Shown one piece after another: positions 38,897 to 47,670 of a DNA stretch of 64,000 nt. The notes under the pieces were generated by a model that saw only the letters and a list, made by a program, of their open reading frames with translations, was not told the DNA's origin and searched no databases. The stretch is from Eledone cirrhosa (Eukaryota; Mollusca; Cephalopoda; Octopoda; Eledonidae). The translations under genes and the position numbers were made by a program. How positions within the stretch are numbered: the stretch's first letter is position 1; each line of letters begins with the position of its first letter. Where the stretch lies: assembly GCA_964016885.1 (NCBI GenBank), contig OZ024743.1:74706973-74770972 (forward strand). Reading direction: 5' to 3'.

Positions 38897-40145
38897 TAAA
38901 CTGGTTCTGCAACTAAACTGGTACTGCTCTAAACTGGTACTGCTCTAAACTGGTACTACAACTAAACTGGTACTGCTCTAAACTGGTACTACAACTAAAC
39001 TGGTACTGATCTAAACTGGTACTGCCCTAAACTGGTACTACAACTAAACTGGTACTGCTCTAAACTGGTACTACAACTAAACTGGTACTGCAACTAAACT
39101 GGTACTACAACTAAACTGGTACTGCAACTAAACTGGTACTACCCTAAACTGTTACTGCCCTAAACTGGTACTACAACTAAACTGGTACTGCTCTAAACTG
39201 GTACTACAACTAAACTGGTACTGCTCTAAACTGGTACTGCCCTAAACTGGTACTACAACTAAACTGGTACTGCTCTAAACTGGTACTACAACTAAACTGG
39301 TACTGTAACTAAACTGGTACTGCCCTAAACTGGTACTGCAACTAAACTGGTACTACCCTAAACTGGTACTGCCCTAAACTGGTACTACAACTAAACTGGT
39401 ACTGCAACTAAACTGGTACTGCCCTAAACTGGTACTGCCCTAAACTGGTACTGCAACTAAACTGGTACTACCCTAAACTGGTACTACAACTAAACTGGTA
39501 CTGCAACTAAACTGGTACTGCTCTAAACTGGTACTACAACTAAACTGGTACTGCAACTAAACTGGTACTGCAACTAAACTGGTACTGCTCTAAACTGGTA
39601 CTACAACTAAACTGGTACTGCAACTAAATTGGTACTGCCCTAAACTGGTACTACAACTAAACTGGTACTGCAACTAAACTGGTACTGCCCTAAACTGGTA
39701 CTACCCTAAACTGTTACTGCCCTAAACTGGTACTACCCTAAACTGGTACTGCAACTAAACTTGTACTGCCCTAAACTGGTACTGCCCTAAACTAGAACTG
39801 CCCTAAACTGGTACTACCCTAAACTAGTACTGCCCTAAATTGGTACTGCCCTAAACTGGTACTACAACTAAACTGGTACTGCAACTAAATTGGTACTGCC
39901 CTAAACTGGTACTACAACTAAACTGGTACTGCAACTAAACTGGTACTGCCCTAAACTGGTACTGCCCTAAATTGGTACTGCCCTAAACTGGTACTACACT
40001 AAACTGGCACTGCAACTAAACTTGTACTGCCCTAAACTGGTACTGCCCTAAACTAGTACTGCCCTAAACTGGTACTACCCTAAACTAGTACTGCCCTAAA
40101 TTGGTACTGCCCTAAACTGGTACTACCCTAAACTGGTACTGCAAC
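38897..40145. repeat. 16/17-bp minisatellite (about 75 units)
   Basis: Units read CTAAACTGGTACTGCAA or CTAAACTGGTACTGCC and variants (ACAA, CTCT, CCCT). The constant core is TAAACTGGTACT, and a one-base length difference comes from the variable joint (CAAC against CCC or CTC). Blocks of unit types recur, so larger duplications are superimposed. There is no coding potential, because every unit carries TAA. Confidence 0.95.
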
Positions 40146-40391
40146 TTGAATTTATTCGAAAGTATCTTCACTCTACAGTGCTCGAACGTACAGGAGTATA
40201 CATACATAGATATATGTAGATTTTATATACATATATATGAAATATAAAGTTTGATAGAGAGAGAGAAGAGCCATCTCAAAACCTTGTTTTGCGTGACCAA
40301 TTTGGTGCCTCACTTTACAGACTTTTAGTCTTATTTGGAAGAATATTTCGTATCCTCACTGTCATGGCGAAATTAAAATCTATCTATGCAT

Positions 40392-40429
40392 AAACGTCGA
40401 AGTAGTTCATTTATGAGGAATACAAATGT

Positions 40430-40492
<63 letters not shown>

Positions 40493-40559
40493 TGCTTTAT
40501 GAGGGAAATATAAATGCAATGACCACACGCACACACTTTGACATACACACATACACACT

Positions 40560-40635
<76 letters not shown>

Positions 40636-40681
40636 AGTATGTGCGTGTTCTCATTATACATATATTTCCCTCATAAAGCAA
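40392..40681. repeat. Microsatellite-bearing hairpin: (CA)n and (TA)n with inverted flanks
   Basis: ATTGCTTTATGAGGGAAATA at 40492 and its complement TATTTCCCTCATAAAGCAAT (ending at 40681) form an inverted repeat that extends, imperfectly, through CACACGCACA-like sequence to the central (TA)n run at 40560-40631. A third, shorter relative (TTTATGAGGAATACAAATG) lies at about 40410 before a (CA)n run. Open frames of up to 136 codons here are simple-repeat artefacts. Confidence 0.8.
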
Positions 40682-40689
40682 TTTTTTCT

Positions 40690-42056
40690 CTATTGCTTGA
40701 TACGCTCTGTCGTCATTTTGTACATCATATAAGTTCTTTAGAAAATATTGTTGGAAAAATTGAAAACAACCAAGCGACATCATGTCGGTACGTGATCAGC
40801 ACGGCGTTTGTTGCTCCTTACAATTGAATATATATCATAATATATCAATTCCATCCTCTGAAATACTAATTCAGTTTAGAAATATGAAATTACATTCTTT
40901 ATCTGAATTTCTTCCCAATATAATTGTTATTTTTCTCTGATGTCAACTCTTCTATCGTTCTTGTGGAACATATATTTTAAACAACGAATACTACTGTTGC
41001 TTTTATTATTATTTACTATAATGTTCTCGAAAGTGTTTTGTGAATTTCTACTGCATCCCTAGGGTCATATACGTGTGTCTGAGGTGTATGGAACCATGTC
41101 GTTTAGGTATGTACAATTGTCTCTGTATAATAGATCAGTTTTGCTTCGTTGTAGGATTTGTGTTGTTTTTGGTGCTATTTCTGTGGGGATCTCAACAATT
41201 AGAATCAAGAGAAACATATCGATATGTTCCTCCATCGATGCTTGGCAACTGACCTCAAGGCAGCCAGTTATTTCCTGTTTCCAGAGGTTGGATCACTGCA
41301 CAATGACATCAGCTTGCTGTTCAAAGAAATAGCCACATTTCGGAACCATTTTGAATCATGTGCTCAGTTTTTTCCCATCCCTATTATATGTACTGACTCG
41401 TGAAGCAAGACACCAGAAACTGGACGTACTGAGGATCACCCCGTTTGAAACAGGATATGGGAGGACCGTGTAGACATATACAGAAAATGGCACCGTAAAG
41501 ATATCGAGGATTTCGGCACCGTTCTATAGAAATACGAGGCAGTAACTGGAACAATAATAGATCCGGACAAGATGGTGGACTTGTAGTCCGGCATTTGGAG
41601 AAAGAAATCCACGCCATCGGAAAGCGCCGTGCAGGTGGTAGGCAGATAAGTTGGTTAGATTGCTTGGGGTCTGATTTGATCCGGGCCTCCAGGTGGACGA
41701 AGTTACGTGCAGGGTAGCCGATCTCACGCAGAAATATTCTGAGAGAAAGCTATTTCTGATATGTCGGGTCGAGGTGGAAAACATGTATAATGCCTTAGTT
41801 GTATAACACCATCTAACTGTCGTGTCTTGCACTTGTTTCAGTGTGACCGGTTTGTAGCATCTCCTCTTTGGCTCCTTGAAGAAGGTGGTCCATCTACTGT
41901 CAACATCCTCCGCATGGTCTCGCTCAGGTTGTCTTCTTGACGGAGTTAAGGCTTGTGTCAGGCAAAGACGAAGACTGGGTAACTAGAATTATATAGCGAA
42001 CTAATGGTGGAGATGTGCGAAGATGTTCATGGAGAATCTCTGGAAGATAATGAAGA
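40690..42056. other. Less repetitive spacer, no gene recognised
   Basis: The segment 41380-42056 is less AT-rich than its surroundings and has minus-strand frames of 77 and 102 codons. I could not recognise a domain, initiation context or splice structure. It may be an old retroelement body, because the stretch to its right resembles a LINE 3' part, but this is not demonstrated. Confidence 0.4.
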
Positions 42057-42500
42057 TCAACTAGCTAGCAGGTTTCGGGTGACTTTCGAGCCGAAACCTT
42101 GGATAACGTCCTGGTACTTCTGATCATGACACAGACCCCGTGAGGGGGGGGGGTATTTTTGTTTTGTGACAATTTCTACAGGCCCAGACGTACCGTCAAT
42201 TGGGCATGCCCTAGAGTGGGACAGGGCGAAGTAACTGTTCTGCATACACTTGTTCAGAATCCGAGCATTGCTGCTCTGTGGGGATTTACAAACAGCTGTG
42301 GTTGCATGTGGGGCAGACCCGGCTATCAGCCCAATCCACCGTGAAAATCTCGCATTCATTGGCCAGGAAGGGCAGGTAGTTTTCCACTGAACACTTACGC
42401 ACTTACCTATTTTGTGTCGGCTATTACTGTTAAGGTGCTGAGGGGCAGTTAAAGCCCCTTCACTATTCCTCCTTCCTGTCATGATCTGTATATACTGGGC
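42057..42500 (-). pseudogene. Possible degenerate LINE C-terminal region
   Basis: One minus-strand frame reads DSRVCPTCNHSCL followed by a stop and then EQQCSDSEQ. The C-x2-C-x3-C arrangement followed by a broken R-I-G-L/H-like stretch resembles finger-bearing C-termini of some LINE proteins. An overlapping 157-codon frame (42057-42530) is in a different phase and has no recognisable content. The assignment is weak: no reverse transcriptase motif was seen, and the frames are broken. Confidence 0.28.
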
Positions 42501-42510
42501 TCTCAAGTAA

Positions 42511-42594
<84 letters not shown>

Positions 42595-42616
42595 ATTTAG
42601 AAAAAAAACTCATTTT

Positions 42617-42666
<50 letters not shown>

Positions 42667-42828
42667 CTGCTGGTCCTTTAACCTTGTTCTGGTGACGCAG
42701 CTCGATGGAGCATGCAACTACTGATATACTCATGTTTATAGGCTCTGATGATTCCTGCCATGGTGTATGGATGAAACACTGTTAGCTAATAAAACAATGT
42801 ATTTCTAAGCACTCTTTGGTCATTCCTA

Positions 42829-42888
<60 letters not shown>

Positions 42889-42905
42889 AAAATGAGGTGT
42901 TTTTT
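42511..42905. repeat. Cluster of (CA)n/(TA)n/(GT)n runs; inner 300 bp flanked by inverted repeats
   Basis: A (CA)n-(TA)n-(GT)n compound run at 42511-42594 is itself nearly palindromic. (TA)n runs follow at 42619-42663 and 42834-42886. CTCATTTTCTTATATATA (from about 42610) and TATATATAAGAAAATGAG (to about 42896), each with an outer A or T homopolymer, are inverted copies around a roughly 170-bp unique core. Confidence 0.8.
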
Positions 42906-43512
42906 TTTTAAATGAATCAAAAACGAGATGTCCTACACGAGTGAAAGTATAAGGAAAAAAGATGAAATCGAAATGCAACTGGAGCCTTTTTAAGAATATT
43001 TATTTGTTTCCTTTACCGATTTCACAGATCTTATACTTTTCGAAAGTAGAATTGAGATGGAGGGTTTGTGGTTTTTCTCGCATCTGGTTGGTGTTCGAAT
43101 GTTACTTCTCTTTTATGTGGAAAAAACTGGCTCGAAATGCTAGGTTTTTTAGAAAAGTAATTGGGTTGGTTGATGACTGTCACGTGAATAAGTATTTCGC
43201 GCCAGTTCGCGTTACAGAGTTCTTATTGTATTTGCCTTCAAAAAGAAGGGGATGGGGCTCATATTGTTTTTTCATATATTAGTGAAATTTGGTTGGTTGA
43301 TGCAGTCACGTGAATAAGCACATCAACTTTTGCGCCAGTTCATGTTTGAGGGTTCTTTTCAGAAGATCCCGTTAAGGGTGAAAGCAGCGATTCTTTGCTT
43401 AAACTTTAATCTGTTATTTTAATAGATATTTGCTCTACGGTTCTTATATATTTGATATATATTTATCCTTATCGAGCCCTCTTTGGACTTTAGTCTTCAA
43501 ATTTATTATTAT

Positions 43513-43515
<3 letters not shown>
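42906..43515. other. Spacer, nothing recognised
   Basis: A 106-codon + frame at 42962-43282 has no recognisable domain. Within it and just after it, the sequence GGTTGGTTGATG with CACGTGAATAAG repeats (about 43162 and 43291), so the frame includes a partial local duplication of about 130 bp. I do not call a gene. Confidence 0.45.
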
Positions 43516-43557
<42 letters not shown>

Positions 43558-43675
43558 TGTTTGTTTGTGTGTGTGTGAATTCACAAACACATATATGTGT
43601 GTGTGTTTGTGCGTGTTTATATATTCACAAATACACATATATATATATATATGTGTGGCGGGGGGGGGGGGGGGG
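43516..43675. repeat. (TA)n, (GT)n and poly-G microsatellites
   Basis: TA run at 43516-43553, GT-rich stretches to about 43618, a second TA run, then a run of about 17 G interrupted once near its start (CGGGGG). Confidence 0.93.
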
Positions 43676-44328
43676 TAAATACATACATGAGAAACTTCAT
43701 CAAGAAAAACAGAAGCATATAATTTAATGCTTGGTTACACGTTTGTTGCCCCAATATGCTAGAACGTTGTTTTGTTTCAATATGTATAGAATTCGCTATT
43801 TCTATTCACAACAGTTTATTGACCTGAATATGTTATTAAATAAATGAAATGTGCAACAGGGCATTGTCGACAATGGTAATTATTACCAACTCAAATTGTA
43901 ATTATCGGTATGTTATTTCAATTATACTTTAATTATTGATATTCTAGAGATCAATATTTTACGTTGATCAGTATTCACCTCAAAGACTTCAATAGATTAT
44001 AATTAATACCTGGGATTGTTAAACATAAATAATGATAAACTATATAAAATAATAAACTACACAACAGTGAAAGTCGACGATAAATGTCCGACAGAAAAGG
44101 TAGTAATTGGCAAATAAGTTAACAATTATAAATGACTGATATTAATTACAATTTATGAAATATTTATGAAACGTAGCGTTGGAGTCATCTATAATTAACC
44201 TTAGAACATAGATTGATGAAAGTATTGTAGATGTTAAAAAAATAAAATTTGTTTTCACTCTTAACATGGCGGAAACCTAAATGTATTCGTGAGTGAATAT
44301 TAATAATATTATAATAATATTATTCGGA
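43676..44328. other. AT-rich spacer, nothing recognised
   Basis: No supported features. Confidence 0.55.
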
Positions 44329-44518
44329 CGGTGGATTGGCAGTATCGGTAGAGGGCCGGACACCATGCTTTGACGCATAGAATTACGGCCCTTTCCATTC
44401 TGAGTTCAAATTCCGCCGAGGTTAACTTTGCCTTTCATCCTTACGGGGTAGATAAAATAAAGTACCAGTAATGCACTGGGATAATTGCTGGCCTTGTGCC
44501 AAAAGTAGAAACAATTAT
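44329..44518 (+). mobile_element. tRNA-derived SINE, short-tail subtype
   Basis: Full-length + copy: GGTGGATTGGCAGTATCGGT head, GAGTTCAAATTCCGCCGAGG B-box region, AAAGTACCAGTAATGCACTG body and GGCCTTGTGCCAAAAGTAG tail. Confidence 0.92.
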
Positions 44519-44639
44519 TGATATTCGGTTTGTAAGGAAATAAACACCATGTGTGTTTTCTAGATGAGCAATTTCATCTTTTTGTTCCAGCTGTAGCTGA
44601 GAGAAACTCTTCAAATACCGGTCGCTCTCCGACAGGTTT

Positions 44640-44850
44640 GCGGTCGTGCCCTTGGCAGTGGAGACTTCTGGTGTCCTTGGCCCTAGGGCTACCTCTCTAC
44701 TCACCACCATAGGCGCTGAGTTGGCCAGCAACAGGTGTGAGCCTCGCGAGATGGAATGGCTCATCCAGCGCATCTCCCTTACCATCCTCCGAGGAAACGC
44801 CTTATCCATTCTGTCCACCTGGGCTGTGGGGAGGTCAGCACGTGGGACCC
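44640..44850 (+). mobile_element. Unclassified degenerate coding-derived repeat, best-preserved copy
   Basis: One open + frame (44646-44957) carries both conserved blocks without a stop: VETSGVLGPRATSLLTTIG and, from 44751, MEWLIQRISLTILRGNALSI. Codon comparison with the other three copies shows synonymous changes (Arg CGA/CGG/AGG, Gly GGA/GGC, Asn AAC/AAT, Ile ATT/ATC, Leu CTG/CTC/CTA), which points to descent from a constrained protein. The complementary frame is also open (44441-44818), but the substitution pattern fits the + frame better. I cannot name the protein; a retroelement protein is my inference from its copy number. Confidence 0.58.
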
Positions 44851-44867
44851 CATTTACTCACCATACA

Positions 44868-45000
44868 GAGAGATGGGGAGGACGAGAGTTCGGCTCTTCT
44901 GTGTTCGGACCTGGTGTACATGAGAGATGGGGAGGGCGAGAGAGATGGAGGCGATGACAGTGGGAGTTCGGCTCTTCCACGTTCGGACCATATCCTTATG
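44868..45000. repeat. Short direct duplication, about 60-70 bp, two copies; third relative at 45485-45528
   Basis: AGATGGGGAGGACGAGAG with GAGTTCGGCTCTTC and GTTCGGACC occurs twice within this interval, with small differences. GACAGTGGGGTTCCATTG ... TTCGAACCTGGTGTA at 45491-45525 is a third, diverged relative. The unit probably belongs to the unclassified element to its left. Confidence 0.55.
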
Positions 45001-45220
45001 GTTGTGTTCATTATCTATAGAGTTCATTTTATTATTCAGTTGTCCTCTCAAGGTCGTCACAATGCAGCTAACTATTCATTCAACTATGAACCTCTCACAA
45101 TTGTTTCGGAGTGTTGGCCTCTCAGCTACTGCTGGAACAAAGGGATGACATTAGTCATCTGACACGTCCTGTTTATGAGGCTGTTTGCAAAGAAACCGAA
45201 TATTAATGATGTTATTATAT
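45001..45220. other. Spacer
   Basis: Frames of 70-140 codons overlap on both strands here, but none shows a recognisable feature. Confidence 0.4.
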
Positions 45221-45390
45221 AGGGTCGGACGCCATGCTTAGTAGCAAAGTGTTACGGCCCTTTATGGTATAAGTTCAAAGACTGCCGAGGTTAACTTTGC
45301 CTTTCATTGTTACGGGGTCGATAAAATAAAGTACCAGTAATGCACTGGATAATTGCTGGCCTTGTGCCAAAAGTAGAAACAATTATTATA
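45221..45390 (+). mobile_element. tRNA-derived SINE, short-tail subtype, 5' truncated
   Basis: Begins inside the head at GGGTCGGACGCCATGCTTA; the preceding 20-30 bases (GGATTGGCAGTATCGG) are missing. Body and tail (GGCCTTGTGCCAAAAGTAG) are complete. Confidence 0.88.
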
Positions 45391-45609
45391 TTATATTATT
45401 ATTAATATTTCCTTACGAATACATTGTATATTCTGTATACCTTAAAGTATCTTTATATTCTCTGGCGGGGAGCGGGGGAGGCGGAGTAATGACAGTGGGG
45501 TTCCATTGTATTCGAACCTGGTGTATATGTATATATTTATATACCACACCATATATATAACTTTCTCAATAGATTCTTGTAAATGATGTAAATAAATCGA
45601 TAGCCGCCG

Positions 45610-45616
<7 letters not shown>

Positions 45617-45642
<26 letters not shown>
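45617..45642. repeat. (CT)n microsatellite
   Basis: Short CT run of about 26 bases. Confidence 0.95.
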
Positions 45643-45645
<3 letters not shown>

Positions 45646-45785
45646 AATCCACAACGAAAAGGAACTAATTCTTGTTGTATAATATTTGTATTTCAAATCA
45701 ACGAAATGTAATGTAATGTATAATAACTAAATGGTGTTGGCTTGATAGTTTGTTTAAATAAATTGAACTGAAAAGTGAAACATTT

Positions 45786-45858
45786 TCTGACAAGATCCGC
45801 TCGAAGGAGAGTTTGAGAACTGTCCTCACGACCCTCTCAAGAAGAAGAAGAAGAAGAA
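45786..45858 (+). mobile_element. 5'-truncated LINE 3' end with (AAG)n tail, copy 3
   Basis: TCTGACAAGATCCGCTCGAA, GTTTGAGAACTGTCC and CCCTCTCAAGAAGAAGAAG match the terminal part of the copies at 27898 and 31172. Only about 70 bp remain. Confidence 0.75.
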
Positions 45859-46559
45859 ACATTTCAACGTCTACTTGTGGTTCTACCTAACTTAAATGTC
45901 TGTTGAAAAAAATATTATAAGATTCTTCTTCATCTTCAATCTTTCGTAGTTCCTTCTTATCAATGCTATACAATTCTTTTTATTGAAATCAATTTCGACC
46001 GTATTTACGTATGTTTACTTCGTTCAAGTTATTTTTCTTTTAGTATTGATCACTTCCTTTTATAAAGTTAATATTTGAATATAAATTACACTTCAAGACA
46101 GAAACTTATTGCAGAAATATATTATTGTCTTTTGATCTTTTCTTCAATTAGAATTATCGTTTCTGTTGATTTATTATCAGTGAAATTCTAATTTATTTCA
46201 TTTTTCCTATTGAAATATCAATATTAGTGATTATTTCCTTTGATTCCATCGAGGAGGGGGCATATTCAACACGTAACCATATTTAGATGGGAATGTAAAT
46301 TGCTTTACCAAGCTTGACCGAAGAACAAACCCCTGACCTTTCAGATTGCCAGTCAATTTGAGTTGAATCCGTTCTGTGATTTCAAATCAAATTGCTATGT
46401 CAATACTCATCTGTTTCCAATTCCTAACGGGTTCTAAACCCCACTATCCTGGCTAGAATTTCTTTAGCCAAAAATACGGCGAAAGCTTCTATTTCTAATT
46501 TGTACCTTTTGTTTCACGAAAACAAACAAAACGCGCAAATTAGATTAATAAACTTTGTA
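45859..46559. other. AT-rich spacer, nothing recognised
   Basis: No supported features in about 700 bp. Confidence 0.55.
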
Positions 46560-46770
46560 AGTTTTCTAGAAAATCACGAAAAAGCTATCAATTTTCATAT
46601 GAAGTATATGTAAGTGTCTGAGACGTCTGAACAAGTATCCTCCACCTCCAACTAACTTACCCTCCAGCTCGTGGTTGTGACCGACAGGATAGAGAATACA
46701 TTGCCCCTGATGACAGCGTGGGAGACGCGGTGGGACAGCCACTCCAGCTCGTGGTACTCGCACATACAAA
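46560..46770 (-). mobile_element. Unclassified degenerate coding-derived repeat, inverted copy
   Basis: On the minus strand: ELEWLSHRVSHAVIRGNVFS, then ILSVT, then GGGTAAGTTAGTTGGAGG and a 3' part with TTGATAGCTTTTTCGTGATT, matching 25737-25915. No stop interrupts the short conserved peptide here. Confidence 0.6.
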
Positions 46771-46915
46771 CAGCCAACTCCGCGGTCAGTAGAAAAGCAA
46801 AATTATATTATGTAGTTTAGAAAAGCCAGCATTTTATTTGCTGTGTTAGTGTGATTACGTATTGATAAGACTGTGTAATTCTGGAGTATCTAATAAGCTG
46901 TATGCCTATTATTAT

Positions 46916-47045
46916 AGGCGGTGGAGTGGCAGAGTCGTTAGAGCTTTCGATAGAATGTTTTGTGGTATTCGTTCCGACTCTCTGCTCTCTGAGTTCAAAT
47001 CCCGCCGAGGCCAACTTTGCCTTTCATCCATTAATAGGAGTCGAT
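46916..47045 (+). mobile_element. First-family SINE, left half of a nested copy
   Basis: GGCGGTGGAGTGGCAGAGTC head, GAGTTCAAATCCCGCCGAGG B-box region, TTTGCCTTTCATCCATTAAT body. It is interrupted after ATTAATAGGAGTCGAT (47030-47045) and resumes at 47278. Confidence 0.82.
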
Positions 47046-47277
47046 CGACTTTCGTCAAATCGGACCGGGGAAACAATGTTTCCATTGGTCTTTCCAATTG
47101 CTAATACAATCTATCAGTCGCAACTCCAGGTAGAAGAAGCAACGTGAAATAAAGTGGCTTGCTCAAGGACATAACACATCGCCCGGTCAGGGAATCGAAC
47201 TCACAACCACACGATTGCAAATCCAATTCTCTAACCGCTCAGCTACGCGCCTTCACACTCAACCACGCGCCTTCACA
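47046..47277 (-). mobile_element. Second-family SINE inserted into the first-family SINE
   Basis: On the minus strand the head shows GTAGCTGAGCGGTTAGAG, B box GAGTTCGATTCC and body CTTGAGCAAGCCACTTTATT. The first about 20 bases of the head (CGCGCCTTCACA on the + strand) are duplicated at 47246-47277. The probable target-site duplication is ATTAATAGGAGTCGAT (47030-47045) and ATTAAAGAGCGAT (47278-47290), which is degenerate. Confidence 0.75.
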
Positions 47278-47322
47278 ATTAAAGAGCGATAAAAAAAGGA
47301 CCAGTCAAGTAGTAGGGTCGAT

Positions 47323-47357
<35 letters not shown>

Positions 47358-47515
47358 CTATCTCTATCTCTCTCTCTGCTTCTCTGACAGAAATCTGGTG
47401 TATTCAGGTCTGGGGAGGAGATGGGCTTCGCCAGGTTTTAAAAGATGCCCTAGAAACGGAGTGTGTAAATATGGCGCCCCTATGTCTCGTCAGAGGTTCG
47501 CGTCCATACTAAATC
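47278..47515 (+). mobile_element. First-family SINE, right half with composite 3' module
   Basis: GCGATAAAAAAAGGACCAGT and AGGGTCGATCC continue the host SINE body. CT and TATC microsatellite (about 47325-47385) follows, then GAAATCTGGTGTATTCAGG ... CGCCAGGTTTTAAAAGATGC ... ATGGCGCCCCTATGTC. The last block is the 3' module shared with 32983-33290 and 38560-38852. A 117-codon frame across it is not a gene. Confidence 0.8.
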
Positions 47516-47670
47516 ATGCATATTGTCAAATAGCGCACCATATGTTATTAACAATTGTATAAATATCATATATAGAGCAAGCCCTTAGCCTCAAATACAT
47601 ATAAATTTAAGTGAGTTTAAATAAAATATGAATGATTTCATGATGAATTATGGGAACTTTGTTTAATATA

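Noticed and set aside
40373..40827. Overlapping 133- and 136-codon frames
   Set aside because: They run through (CA)n and (TA)n microsatellites and consist mainly of Tyr-Ile or Thr-His runs.
41384..41832. Less AT-rich block as exon(s)
   Set aside because: Frames are short and overlapping, I recognised no domain, and no clear paired splice sites were seen; an old retroelement is at least as likely.
42962..43282. 106-codon + frame as a gene
   Set aside because: No recognisable domain, AT-rich context, and it contains part of a local duplication.
23643..47277. Genuine tRNA genes at A-box/B-box matches
   Set aside because: The tRNA-like parts are always followed by SINE bodies and tails, and no proper anticodon arm or acceptor pairing was evident by eye.
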